DNA of 64,000 nt, taken from NCBI RefSeq assembly GCF_006088715.1, contig NZ_CP030771.1, positions 6,343,501-6,407,500 on the forward strand, read 5' to 3'. The notes below the pieces were generated by a model. The model was not told the origin of the DNA, did not search any database, and worked only from the letters and a program-made list of their open reading frames with translations. Source of the DNA: Streptomyces sp. YIM 121038 (GTDB lineage: Bacteria; Actinomycetota; Actinomycetes; Streptomycetales; Streptomycetaceae). The translations under genes were made by a program, and so were the position numbers. This document shows, piece by piece, positions 38,776 through 46,775 of this stretch (the stretch's first letter is position 1; each line of letters starts with the position of its first letter).

Positions 38776-39458
38776 CTGCGCCCATGCGCACGCCCGGTTC
38801 TTCCGCCCAGACCACGAAACCCGAGGAGTCCGCGAAACCCGGACGCTCCGACGAGGCCGGACGCTCCGACGAGGCCGCACGGTCCGCGCAGGCCGCACCG
38901 CCCGCGCAGGCCGGATCGCCCGCGCAGGCCGCACGCTCCGACGAGGCCGGATCGCCCGCGCAGGCCGCGCTGCCCGCGCAGGCCGCACACACCGTGCACG
39001 GCTTGAGCAGCGAGGCCCGCAATCTGCACTGGCTCCTGACCAACCTCGTCGAGGAGGTCGCCGGCATCCTCTCGGTCGCCGTCGTCTCGTCCGACGGCCT
39101 CCTGCTGCTGTCCTCCGACCCGGCCCGCAACGCCGAGCGCCGCCCCGCCCACCGCCCCACCGGGCCCAGGGGATCGAGCGCGGACCTCGCCACCATCGTG
39201 TCCGGGCTCGGCAGCCTCACCCTCGGCGCGGCGCAGCTCATGGACGGCGGATCGGTCAAGCAGACCGTCGTCGCCATGGCCGAGGGCAGCCTCTTCGTGA
39301 TGGCGATCAGCGACGGCTCGCTGCTCGGGGTGCACGCGACCCCCGACTGCGACATGACGGTGGTGGCGTACCACATGGCGCTGTTCGTCGGCCGGGCCGG
39401 GCACGTCCTGACACCCGAACTCCGCAGCGAGCTGCGGCAGTCGATGGAGAGCGTCTGA
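38772..39458 (+). CDS. cvnB: Conservon roadblock/LC7 protein
   Basis: A 228-aa protein; residues about 75-220 form the roadblock/LC7 fold (LHWLLTNLVEEVAGILSVAV, SDGLLLLSSD, LGAAQLMDGGSVKQTVVAM), which in conservons binds the GTPase and kinase. TTG start: GGAGG lies 7 nt upstream, and TTG overlaps the cvnA stop, whereas the ATG at 38784 is too far. Residues 25-72 are eight tandem hexapeptides of the type RSDEAG/SPAQAA, an odd insertion before the domain. Confidence 0.92.
   Translation: MTAPMRTPGSSAQTTKPEESAKPGRSDEAGRSDEAARSAQAAPPAQAGSPAQAARSDEAGSPAQAALPAQAAHTVHGLSSEARNLHWLLTNLVEEVAGILSVAVVSSDGLLLLSSDPARNAERRPAHRPTGPRGSSADLATIVSGLGSLTLGAAQLMDGGSVKQTVVAMAEGSLFVMAISDGSLLGVHATPDCDMTVVAYHMALFVGRAGHVLTPELRSELRQSMESV
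38844..38987 (+). repeat. Eight in-frame 18-bp repeats in cvnB
   Basis: Codes for RSDEAG, RSDEAA, RSAQAA, PPAQAG, SPAQAA, RSDEAG, SPAQAA, LPAQAA. Two unit types alternate, so it looks like repeated slippage or conversion rather than a fixed linker. Confidence 0.85.
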
Positions 39459-39880
39459 TGGGCGCGGGCGCGGCGGCGCCCCGCCTGCCGGTGCGCGGCG
39501 CCGACCGGAAGCCCGCGCGGGTCCGGCCCTACTCGCTCACCGGCGGCCGCACCCGCTTCGGGCACGTCCTGCTCGTCGAGACGTTCGTGGCCGCGCAGCC
39601 CGTGCTCGAAGCGGCCGGGGAGCGGCGCGAGCTGGGGCGGGGCGACGCGCTGGGCGCCCGGGTGATGCCGGAGCTGCTCGCGATCGTGGAGCTCTGCCGC
39701 CGGATGCGTACGGTCGCGGAGATCTCGGCGCTGTTGAAGATACCGCTCGGCGTGGTCCGCGTGCTGCTCAGCGACCTCGCCGACCAGGGAAGGATCCGCG
39801 TGTACGGGACGGGCCACGGCCCGGGGCGGCCGGACCGCGCGCTGCTGGAAAGGGTGTTGCATGGGCTCCGCGGTATCTGA
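39458..39880 (+). CDS. cvnC: Conservon DUF742 protein
   Basis: A 140-aa protein. The DUF742 winged-helix-like region spans RPYSLTGGRTRFGHVLLVET to RTVAEISALLKIPLGVVRVL and LSDLADQGRIRVYG. It forms part of the CvnA-D complex that resembles eukaryotic GPCR/G-protein assemblies. Its ATG shares one base with the cvnB stop (TGATG), and its 3' end overlaps cvnD by 20 bp. Confidence 0.93.
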   Translation: MGAGAAAPRLPVRGADRKPARVRPYSLTGGRTRFGHVLLVETFVAAQPVLEAAGERRELGRGDALGARVMPELLAIVELCRRMRTVAEISALLKIPLGVVRVLLSDLADQGRIRVYGTGHGPGRPDRALLERVLHGLRGI

Positions 39881-40493
39881 GACCCGGGTCCAGGAACTGC
39901 TCGACGGCGAAGAGGCCGTACAGGACTGGCAGCTGGACCGCACGCGCGCGCCGATCGCCACGAAGATCGTGGTCGCGGGCGGCTTCGGCGTCGGCAAGAC
40001 GACGCTCGTCTCGGCCGTCTCCGAGATCACGCCCCTGCGGACGGAGGCGCTGATGACACAGGCCAGCGCCGACACCGACGATCTGAGCGCGACCCCCGGC
40101 AAGACCACGACCACGGTCGCCATGGACTTCGGCCGCATCACGCTGGCCGACGACCTCGTCCTGTACCTGTTCGGCACGCCGGGGCAGCAGCGCTTCTGGT
40201 TCATGTGGGACGACCTGGTGCGCGGCGCGATCGGCGCGGTCGTCCTCGCCGACACCCGCAGGCTCACCGACTGCTTCCCCGCGCTCGACTACTTCGAGAG
40301 CTGCGGGCTTCCGTACGTCGTGGCGGTCAACCACTTCGAGGGCACCGAGCGCTACGAGGCGGAGGACGTCCGTGAGGCGCTCACCGTGGCCGACCGGATA
40401 CCCGTGCTGATCATGGACGCGCGGCAGCGGCCCTCCGTGATCGAATCGCTGCTCGCCCTGGTGGGCCACGCGCTGGACGAAACGCCCGAGTGA
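39861..40493 (+). CDS. cvnD: Conservon small Ras-like GTPase
   Basis: A 210-aa GTPase. G1 is VVAGGFGVGKTTLVSAVSE; the switch region has TTTTVAMDFGRI; G3 is LFGTPGQQRFWFMWDDL, with the family's Gly-Thr-Pro-Gly-Gln. The G4 position reads VVAVNHFEG instead of NKxD, as in other CvnD proteins. It is expected to cycle GTP/GDP on the CvnA/B/C complex at the membrane. Start ATG at 39861 lies inside cvnC, so translation is coupled. Confidence 0.95.
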   Translation: MGSAVSETRVQELLDGEEAVQDWQLDRTRAPIATKIVVAGGFGVGKTTLVSAVSEITPLRTEALMTQASADTDDLSATPGKTTTTVAMDFGRITLADDLVLYLFGTPGQQRFWFMWDDLVRGAIGAVVLADTRRLTDCFPALDYFESCGLPYVVAVNHFEGTERYEAEDVREALTVADRIPVLIMDARQRPSVIESLLALVGHALDETPE

Positions 40494-40554
40494 CGGCTCG
40501 GGCGTGCCCGCGCCCGTGCGCCCGCCGCGTTCCATGAGGTAGGGAAGGACCCGC

Positions 40555-41790
40555 ATGCGCAAGATACTCATCGTCGGAGCCGGTCAGTCCGGTCTCCAGC
40601 TCGCGCTCGGACTCCAGTCAGGGGGGTACGAGGTCACGCTGATGTCCAACCGCACGGCGGACGAGATCCGTTCGGGCCGGGTCATGTCGACGCAGTGCAT
40701 GTTCGCCACCGCGCTCCAGCACGAGCGCGATCTGGGGCTCAACTTCTGGGAGTCGCAGGCCCCGGACATCGAGGGCGTCGGCGTCTCCGTCGCCGGGCCC
40801 GACTCCGCCCGCGTCATCGACTGGGTGGGCCGGCTCGACGGCCACGCGCAATCCGTCGACCAGCGCGTGAAGATGGCCGGGTGGATGGAGACGTTCGCCC
40901 AGCGCGGCGGTCAGCTCGTCATCCACGGCGCGGCCGTCGGCGACCTCGACTACTTCTCGCGCGCCTACGACCTGGTCCTGGTGTCGGCGGGCAAGGGCGA
41001 GCTGGTGTCGATGTTCGAGCGCGACCCGCGGCGCTCGCCGTACGCCGTGCCGCAGCGGGCGCTCGCCGTCGCCTACGTCCACGGCCTCGGGCCGCGCCCG
41101 GAGCACCCCGAGTTCGACGCGGTCCGCTGCAACCTCGTGCCGGGGGTCGGCGAGCTGTTCGTGATGCCGACGCTCACCACGTCCGGGCGGGCGGACATCC
41201 TCTTCTGGGAGGGCGTTCCGGGCGGCCCGCTCGACGTCTTCGACGGGGTGAAGGACCCCGGCGAGCACCTCTCCCTGACCCTGGAACTCCTGGAGAAGTT
41301 CCTGCCCTGGGAGTACGCGCGCGCCACGAAGGCCGAACTGACCGACGCGGGCGGCACGCTGGCCGGGCGGTACGCCCCCACCGTGCGCAAGCCCGTCGGG
41401 CGGCTGCCCTCCGGCGGCCTCGTCCTCGGCGTCGCCGACGTGGTCGTCGCGAACGACCCGATCACCGGGCAGGGGTCCAACTCCGCCTCCAAGTGCGCGG
41501 CGTCGTACCTTGCGTCCATCGTGGAGCACGGGGACCGACCCTTCGACGAGGCCTGGATGGAGGCCGCGTTCGAGCGGTACTGGGAGACCGCGCGGCACGT
41601 CACGAAGTGGACCAACGCGATGCTGGCGCCGCCGCCGGAGCACGTCATCGGCCTCCTCGGGGCGGCGGGCGACCTCAAGCCCGTGGCCGACCGCTTCGCC
41701 AACGGCTTCAACGACCCGGCGGACTTCGAGGGCTACTTCTACGACCCCGCGCGTACGCAGGCGTACCTGGCGGAGGTGGCTTCCGCCTAG
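40555..41790 (+). CDS. Styrene/indole monooxygenase-like FAD oxygenase (StyA family)
   Basis: A 411-aa flavoprotein monooxygenase. FAD-binding GxGxxG in ILIVGAGQSGLQLALGLQ, a middle segment VLVSAGKGELVSMF, and the second FAD motif VLGVADVVVANDPITGQGSN. It belongs to the StyA type that epoxidises styrene or indole with reduced FAD supplied by a separate reductase; no StyB-like reductase is nearby. GGAAGGA 6 nt before the ATG. It sits 61 bp after cvnD on the same strand, the place where many conservons carry a cytochrome P450, so it may be the output enzyme. Confidence 0.88.
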   Translation: MRKILIVGAGQSGLQLALGLQSGGYEVTLMSNRTADEIRSGRVMSTQCMFATALQHERDLGLNFWESQAPDIEGVGVSVAGPDSARVIDWVGRLDGHAQSVDQRVKMAGWMETFAQRGGQLVIHGAAVGDLDYFSRAYDLVLVSAGKGELVSMFERDPRRSPYAVPQRALAVAYVHGLGPRPEHPEFDAVRCNLVPGVGELFVMPTLTTSGRADILFWEGVPGGPLDVFDGVKDPGEHLSLTLELLEKFLPWEYARATKAELTDAGGTLAGRYAPTVRKPVGRLPSGGLVLGVADVVVANDPITGQGSNSASKCAASYLASIVEHGDRPFDEAWMEAAFERYWETARHVTKWTNAMLAPPPEHVIGLLGAAGDLKPVADRFANGFNDPADFEGYFYDPARTQAYLAEVASA

Positions 41791-41807
41791 GCCCCCGCTC
41801 CTCGAAA

Positions 41808-41840
41808 GCCGGAGGGGCTGAAGGATCCAGCCCGTCCGGC
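41808..41840. repeat. REP-like hairpin / terminator
   Basis: GCCGGAGGGGCTG (41808-41820) and CAGCCCGTCCGGC (41828-41840) pair with one mismatch. The element and its flanks (GCTCGATGACGAGGC) look like the common Streptomyces intergenic GCCGGACGGGCT repeat; a relative sits at 45350-45366. Between convergent genes, it may terminate both. Confidence 0.7.
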
Positions 41841-41871
41841 GCTCGATGACGAGGCGCGGAGCGCCGACCGG

Positions 41872-42981
41872 CTAGTCGGCAGCGGTGCCCGAGGCGATCG
41901 CGGCTTCCACCTCGGCCACCCGCTGCCGCTCCTCAGAGGCGAAGCGCTCCGCGTCGAGCTTCTCCGCGATCTCCTCGTCCTGGGCCATCAGCAGGTCCAG
42001 GTTCGCGTCGCCCATCTCGAAGACGCCCATGTCGACGTAGGCCCGCTGGAGCCGTTCGCCCCACAGGCCGATGTCCTTGACGCAGGGGACGATCCGGCTG
42101 AACAGGAGGCGGCGGAAGAGCTGGAGGTACTCGGAGCGCTCGCTGTACTCCCCGGCCTCGCGCGGCGGGATGCCGAAGTTCTCCAGGACCTCGACGCCCC
42201 GCAGCCGGTCCCGCATCAGATAACAGCCCTCGATGACGAACTCCTCGCGCTCGCGCAGCTCCGCGTCGCCGAGCTCCTTGTAGTGGTCGCGCAGGGCCAT
42301 CCGGCCGAAGGCCACGTGCCGGGCCTCGTCCTGCATGACGTAGGCGAGGATCTGCTTCGGGAGCGGCTTGTCCGTGGTGTCGCGGATCATGCCGAACGCG
42401 GCGAGGGCGAGGCCTTCGATGAGGACCTGCATGCCCAGGTACGGCATGTCCCAGCGGGAGTCGCGCAGGGTGTCGCCGAGCAGCGCCTGGAGGCTGTCGT
42501 TGACCGGGTAGAGCATGCCGATCTTCTCGTGCAGGAAGCGGCCGTAGACCTCGGCGTGCCGGGCCTCGTCCATGGTCTGGGTGGCGGAGTAGAACTTCGC
42601 GTCCAGGTCGGGCACGGACTCCACGATGCGGGCCGCGCACACCATGGCCCCCTGCTCGCCGTGCAGGAACTGGCTGAACTGCCAGGAGGCGTAGTGCCTG
42701 CGCAGCTCACCGCGCTCGCGCGCGGTCATCAGGTCCCAGTGCCGCGTGCCGTAGAGGGTCATGGCCTCGTCGGGGGTGCCGAGCGGGTCGAGGGGGTCCA
42801 CCTCCAGGTCCCAGTCGACGCGCTTCGCCCCGTCCCACTGCTTGTCCTTGCCCTTCTGGTACAGGTTCAGCAGGCGCTCGCGCCCTTCGTCGTACTCCCA
42901 GCTGAAGCGGGCCGCTCCCGTGGCGGGCACCTGCCAGGTGAGGTCCTGCTGGCCGTTGACGTACAGATCGCGCGTGGACAC
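41872..42981 (-). CDS. Ferritin-like di-iron enzyme (R2-like family)
   Basis: A 369-aa protein with four carboxylate/His segments of a di-iron site: FLHGEQGAM, TMDEARHAEVYGRFL, VLIEGLALAAFG and MQDEARHVAFGRMAL, i.e. Glu, ExxH, Glu, ExxH on four helices as in R2-like oxidases/hydroxylases. It lacks the long ribonucleotide reductase R2 body and no R1 gene is near, so it is not a reductase subunit. Candidate roles are hydroxylation or N-oxidation. GTG at 42981 has GAGGAG 6 nt upstream. Divergent from the AurF-like gene. Confidence 0.85.
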   Translation of the reverse strand: MSTRDLYVNGQQDLTWQVPATGAARFSWEYDEGRERLLNLYQKGKDKQWDGAKRVDWDLEVDPLDPLGTPDEAMTLYGTRHWDLMTARERGELRRHYASWQFSQFLHGEQGAMVCAARIVESVPDLDAKFYSATQTMDEARHAEVYGRFLHEKIGMLYPVNDSLQALLGDTLRDSRWDMPYLGMQVLIEGLALAAFGMIRDTTDKPLPKQILAYVMQDEARHVAFGRMALRDHYKELGDAELREREEFVIEGCYLMRDRLRGVEVLENFGIPPREAGEYSERSEYLQLFRRLLFSRIVPCVKDIGLWGERLQRAYVDMGVFEMGDANLDLLMAQDEEIAEKLDAERFASEERQRVAEVEAAIASGTAAD

Positions 42982-43097
42982 GGACGGCTCCTCACGGTCT
43001 CGGCGGCCCCGAGGTCCCCGCAACCGCCGCGAAATGGTGGCTGGTTGGCAGGCTCACACGGTGGTAGACGAGGGGTCAACAAGTTGCGCACAGGGGA

Positions 43098-43128
43098 TTG
43101 ACGGTCTTGCTGACAAGCAGTCTTATAA
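43098..43128 (+). promoter_or_regulatory. Promoter of the AurF-like gene
   Basis: TTGACG (43098-43103) and CTTATA/TTATAA (43122-43128) are spaced 17-19 nt. The -10 lies in the palindrome TCTTATAAGA, and GCTTGTC...GACAAGC-like half sites flank it, fitting repressor control by the nearby TetR. Confidence 0.65.
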
Positions 43129-43191
43129 GAGGTGACCGCTGGTAACCCGCCTCAGGCACCTCAGACAGCACCCCGAAGAGCAGGAGACCTC

Positions 43192-44130
43192 ATGACGACC
43201 GTGACCGAAGACGGCGAGCTCACCGTTCTGCGGGACGCGCTCGGCCTGCTCAAGGATCGCGAGCAAGTGGCCGTACGGCTCCTGGAGTCCTCCGCCAAGC
43301 ACTCCTTCGACCCGGACCGGGAGATCGACTGGGACGCCCCCGTCGAGGACGGCAAGTGGTTCTGGCCGCCGGAGCTCGTCTCGCTCTACGACACCCCGCT
43401 GTGGAAGCGGATGTCCGAGGAGCAGCGCTTCGACCTCGCCCGGCACGAGGCGGCCTCGCTCGCCTCGCTCGGCATCTGGTTCGAGATCATCCTGATGCAG
43501 CTGCTCGTACGGCACATCTACGACAAGTCCGTGACCAGCGCGCACGTGCGGTACGCGCTCACCGAGATAGCCGACGAGTGCCGCCACTCGATGATGTTCG
43601 CCCGCATGATCCAGAAGGGCGACGCGCCCACCTACCCCGTGACGCGGCTCAACCACAACCTCGCCCGCGTCCTCAAGACCGTCTCGACCACGCCCGGTTC
43701 GTTCGCCTGCACGCTGCTCGGCGAGGAGATCCTCGACTGGATGCAGCGCCTCACGTTCCCGGACGAGCGCGTGCAGACCCTGGTGCGCGGCGTGACCCGC
43801 ATCCACGTCGTGGAGGAGGCCCGGCACGTCCGCTACGCACGCGAGGAGCTGCGCCGCCAGATGGTGACCGCCCCGCGCTGGGAGCGCGAGCTGACCCGGA
43901 TCAGCTCCGGCGAGGCCGCCCGCGTCTTCTCCATCGCCTTCGTCAACCCGCAGGTCTACACGGACGTGGGCCTCGACCGCCGCGAGGCCGTCGCCCAGGT
44001 CAAGGCGAGCGGCCACCGCCGCGAGGTCATGCAGAGCGGGGCGAAGCGCCTCACCGACTTCCTCGACGACATCGGGGTCCTGCGCGGGGTGGGCCGCAGG
44101 CTGTGGAAGTCGTCGGGCCTGCTCGCCTGA
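43192..44130 (+). CDS. AurF-like di-iron N-oxygenase
   Basis: A 312-aa protein of the AurF (p-aminobenzoate N-oxygenase) family, which oxidises arylamines with a di-iron centre. Metal-binding helices: RHEAASLASLGIWFEIIL, YALTEIADECRHSMMFARM, CTLLGEEILDWMQRL and IHVVEEARHVRYAREELRRQ supply Glu and ExxH ligands. ATG at 43192 has AGGAG upstream. It is divergent from another di-iron protein and followed by a TetR gene; together they look like one small regulon. Confidence 0.9.
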   Translation: MTTVTEDGELTVLRDALGLLKDREQVAVRLLESSAKHSFDPDREIDWDAPVEDGKWFWPPELVSLYDTPLWKRMSEEQRFDLARHEAASLASLGIWFEIILMQLLVRHIYDKSVTSAHVRYALTEIADECRHSMMFARMIQKGDAPTYPVTRLNHNLARVLKTVSTTPGSFACTLLGEEILDWMQRLTFPDERVQTLVRGVTRIHVVEEARHVRYAREELRRQMVTAPRWERELTRISSGEAARVFSIAFVNPQVYTDVGLDRREAVAQVKASGHRREVMQSGAKRLTDFLDDIGVLRGVGRRLWKSSGLLA

Positions 44131-44170
44131 GCGCGCTGAGGGGCGCGGGGCCGCGTCGACGTGCGGCTCC

Positions 44171-44198
44171 GCCGTGGCCGGGCGCGCCCGGCCACGGC
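44171..44198. terminator. Terminator after AurF-like gene
   Basis: A perfect 28-nt palindrome (GCCGTGGCCGGGCG and its complement, no spacer), 40 nt past the stop. Upstream GGGGCGCGGGG is partly like the dispersed REP element. Confidence 0.8.
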
Positions 44199-44254
44199 GA
44201 ACCCGCAGGTGACGGAAGGCCCATTGGTAGGACAACCCGGTTACCCTGCGGGGC

Positions 44255-44974
44255 ATGACCACGACCCGTGCGTACCGACGCCTCAGCGTCGAGGCGCGGC
44301 GGAGCCAGCTGCTCGACGCCGCCCTCTCGCTGTTCGCGCACCGCGCGCCCGAAGAGGTCTCGCTCGACGACGTGGCGGAGGCCGCGGGCGTCTCGCGCCC
44401 CCTCGTCTACCGCTACTTCCCCGGCGGCAAGCAGCAGTTGTACGAGGCCGCGCTGCGGTCGGCCGCCGACGACCTCGAACGGTGCTTCGCCGAGCCCCAG
44501 GACGGGCCGCTCACCCAGCGCCTGTCCCGGGCCGTCGACCGGTACCTGGCGTTCGTGGACGAGCACGACGCCGGGTTCAGCGCGCTGCTCCAGGGCGGCA
44601 GCGTCGTGGAGACCTCCCGCACGACCGCCATCGTGGACGAGGTGCGGCGCTCCGCCGTCACGCACATCCTCGCCCATATGGACCTCGCCGAACCGGCCGG
44701 GCCGCGGCTGCGCACCACCGTGCGGATGTGGGTCACCGCGGTGGAGGCGGCCTCCCTGATCTGGCTCGACGAGGACAAGCGGCCGCCGCTCGACGAGCTG
44801 CGGGAACTGCTCGTCGAGCAGTTCGTCGCCCAGGTCGCGGCCACCGCGGGGCGGGATCCGCAGACCGCCGACGTGGTGCGCCGCGCCCTGGCCCTGGAGA
44901 GCCCCGAGGGGCCGGTGGGCGAGCTGGTCCGGCGGATCCTGCCGGTGGTCGCGGAGGCCGCGCACCTGGTGTGA
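44255..44974 (+). CDS. TetR-family transcriptional regulator
   Basis: A 239-aa regulator. HTH in VSLDDVAEAAGVSRPLVYRY followed by FPGGKQQLYEAALRS; the ligand domain is helical (VDRYLAFVDEHDAGFSALLQ). Start ATG 44255. It lies 125 bp downstream of the AurF-like gene in the same direction but past a hairpin, so it may have its own promoter (a GGTA...TACC half-site pair lies at 44228-44247). Likely controls the di-iron gene pair. Confidence 0.9.
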   Translation: MTTTRAYRRLSVEARRSQLLDAALSLFAHRAPEEVSLDDVAEAAGVSRPLVYRYFPGGKQQLYEAALRSAADDLERCFAEPQDGPLTQRLSRAVDRYLAFVDEHDAGFSALLQGGSVVETSRTTAIVDEVRRSAVTHILAHMDLAEPAGPRLRTTVRMWVTAVEAASLIWLDEDKRPPLDELRELLVEQFVAQVAATAGRDPQTADVVRRALALESPEGPVGELVRRILPVVAEAAHLV

Positions 44975-44993
44975 CGGGCGCCCGGGGCGCGGG

Positions 44994-45314
44994 GTGACGG
45001 ACACTGGGCCGGTGAAGAGTGAAGACACCCCCTTCGTGGGCGGCCCGCTGGACGGCCGCGTGCTCCCGGTCCTGCTCGGGCCGACCGGTCATCCGCCGAA
45101 GGTCTACCGGGTCCCGGTGCCCGACGGCGCGGGGGGCGAGCCCACGGTGCTCGTCTACCGCCGGGTGGCCGCCGAGTCCGCGAAGCGGTTCGGGCTGCAC
45201 GCGGGCTGGCGGTACGAGTACGCGCCCGACGCGGACCCCCGCGGCGGCCGCCTGCGCGACCTGAAGTGGCCCTGGTCCAAGCCGGGCCCTCCGGCCGGGC
45301 GGGGGAGCGACTGA
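44994..45314 (+). CDS. Small hypothetical protein
   Basis: A 106-aa protein with motifs FVGGPLDGRVLPVL, KVYRVPVPD and VYRRVAAESAKRFGLHAGWRYEY. No membrane segment or known catalytic motif. GTG at 44994; a second GTG at 45012 is possible, neither with a clear ribosome site. It follows the TetR gene by 19 bp and may be cotranscribed. I do not recognise a function. Confidence 0.7.
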   Translation: MTDTGPVKSEDTPFVGGPLDGRVLPVLLGPTGHPPKVYRVPVPDGAGGEPTVLVYRRVAAESAKRFGLHAGWRYEYAPDADPRGGRLRDLKWPWSKPGPPAGRGSD

Positions 45315-45537
45315 GCCCCGGTGCCCCCCATCGCGCCGCGCGCTCGTCCTCAATCGCCGGACGGGCTCGATCTCGCTGCGGCGCCGCCGTCGACCGCGTG
45401 CAACTGGACGCGCCGTGCGCCCCTGGTACGAGTGACCTCGTTGCGCCAACCGCCCACCGCCGGGAGGCGGACCCCGCCCGGCGGCCGGATGCTCGCGGTG
45501 CGCGCCGGAAGGCCCGTCGCGCACCGGAGGTGATGAC

Positions 45538-46695
45538 GTGTCAGGAAGGCTGCTGCGCTGGGCCTGCGCGGGCTCCGCGCTCTCCGCACTGGTGACGACG
45601 CCCCTCCCCGTGCTGCCACCGGCCCACGCCGCCCCCCGGCCCGCACCCGCCCCGGGCGAGCGCTCCGTGGCCACCCTCCTCACGGACCTTCAGCGCCTGT
45701 ACCGCAGGGCCGAGGAGTCCACCGAGACGTACAACGCCACCGACGAGAAGCTCAAGGAGCAGCGCCGCAAGGTCGCCGACCTCGACCGGCGCCTCGGTGC
45801 GGCCCGGACCGCCGCGCGCGACGGCCGCGGCGCGGCGGGCCGCCTGGCCCGCCAGCAGTACCAGAACAACAGCGTGGAGATCTCCTCCTACGTCCGGCTG
45901 CTGCTCGCCCGCAGCCCGCGGGGCGCCCTCGACCAGCGCCACGTGCTGCGCCGGGCCGCGGCCGACCGGGCCGCGGCCGTCGCCCGCCTCACCGACGGCG
46001 AGAAGCGGGCCGACGCCCTCGCCCGCGCCGCCCAGCGGGCCCTGACCGCGCAGGAGGCCCTCGCCCGGCGGCAGGAGCGGGCCCGCGACGGCGTACGGAC
46101 GCGGCTGCGCGAGGTCGAGGAGCTGCTCGCCTCGCTCAGCGCCGAGGAGCTCGCCGCGGTGGGCCGGGCCGAGCGCACCGGCGCGGACGCCGCCCAGCGC
46201 GAGCTCGTCGCGTCCGGAGCGCTCGGCGCGCCCGGCGTTCTGCGGGCCCCTTCGGCCCGGGGGGAGCGGGCCGTGCGGTACGCCGTCGCACAGATCGGCA
46301 AGCCGTACGAGTGGGGTGCGGAGGGGCCCGCGACGTTCGACTGCTCCGGGCTCACGCAGCGGGCCTGGGGCGCGGGCGGGCGGGAGATCCCGCGGACCAG
46401 CCAGGAGCAGTGGGCGCGTCTGCCCCGGGTGCCGCTGCGGCAGTTGCGCCCCGGCGACCTGGTCGTCTACTTCCCCGAGGCCACGCACGTCGGGCTCTAT
46501 CTGGGCGACGGGCTCGTGGTGCACGCGCCCCGGCCCGGGGCGAAGGTGAAGGTCTCCCCGCTCGCGGCCAACCCCCTCCTCGGCGCGGTACGCCCCGACC
46601 GGGGCGCGGAACCGGTGTCCGGCTACCGTCCACCGCGCTTGCCCGCCGGGGCCCGGGCGGGCGCGGATACGGGGCTGAGCGAGGACCTGCCCTGA
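45538..46695 (+). CDS. Secreted NlpC/P60 endopeptidase with coiled-coil N-terminus
   Basis: A 385-aa secreted peptidoglycan hydrolase. Signal peptide (LRWACAGSALSALVTTPLPV...AHA), then a long helical hairpin (about 40-225; QRLYRRAEESTETYNATDEK, RLARQQYQNNSVEISSYVR) like RipA/CwlO-type regulators, then NlpC/P60 (260-350): catalytic Cys in TFDCSGLTQRAW, His in ATHVGLYLGDG, third residue in LVVHAPRPG. GTG with GGAGG 7 nt upstream. The coiled coil probably inhibits or localises the enzyme, for example through FtsEX-type partners. Confidence 0.93.
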   Translation: MSGRLLRWACAGSALSALVTTPLPVLPPAHAAPRPAPAPGERSVATLLTDLQRLYRRAEESTETYNATDEKLKEQRRKVADLDRRLGAARTAARDGRGAAGRLARQQYQNNSVEISSYVRLLLARSPRGALDQRHVLRRAAADRAAAVARLTDGEKRADALARAAQRALTAQEALARRQERARDGVRTRLREVEELLASLSAEELAAVGRAERTGADAAQRELVASGALGAPGVLRAPSARGERAVRYAVAQIGKPYEWGAEGPATFDCSGLTQRAWGAGGREIPRTSQEQWARLPRVPLRQLRPGDLVVYFPEATHVGLYLGDGLVVHAPRPGAKVKVSPLAANPLLGAVRPDRGAEPVSGYRPPRLPAGARAGADTGLSEDLP

Positions 46696-46712
46696 GCGGC
46701 ACGGCCCCTTAG

Positions 46713-46740
46713 GGGGCGCGGGGAACTGCGCGACCAGCCA
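46713..46740 (-). repeat. 28-bp dispersed intergenic repeat, copy 2
   Basis: Exact reverse complement of 17885-17912, in the 80-bp gap between two convergent genes. Confidence 0.8.
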
Positions 46741-46775
46741 CAACGGGCCCGCAGGCAACAGACGACGCAAAGCCC

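Noticed and set aside
41872..42981. Ribonucleotide reductase R2 subunit
   Set aside because: Shares the di-iron helices but no R1 gene is near and the sequence lacks R2-specific features; kept as ferritin-like.
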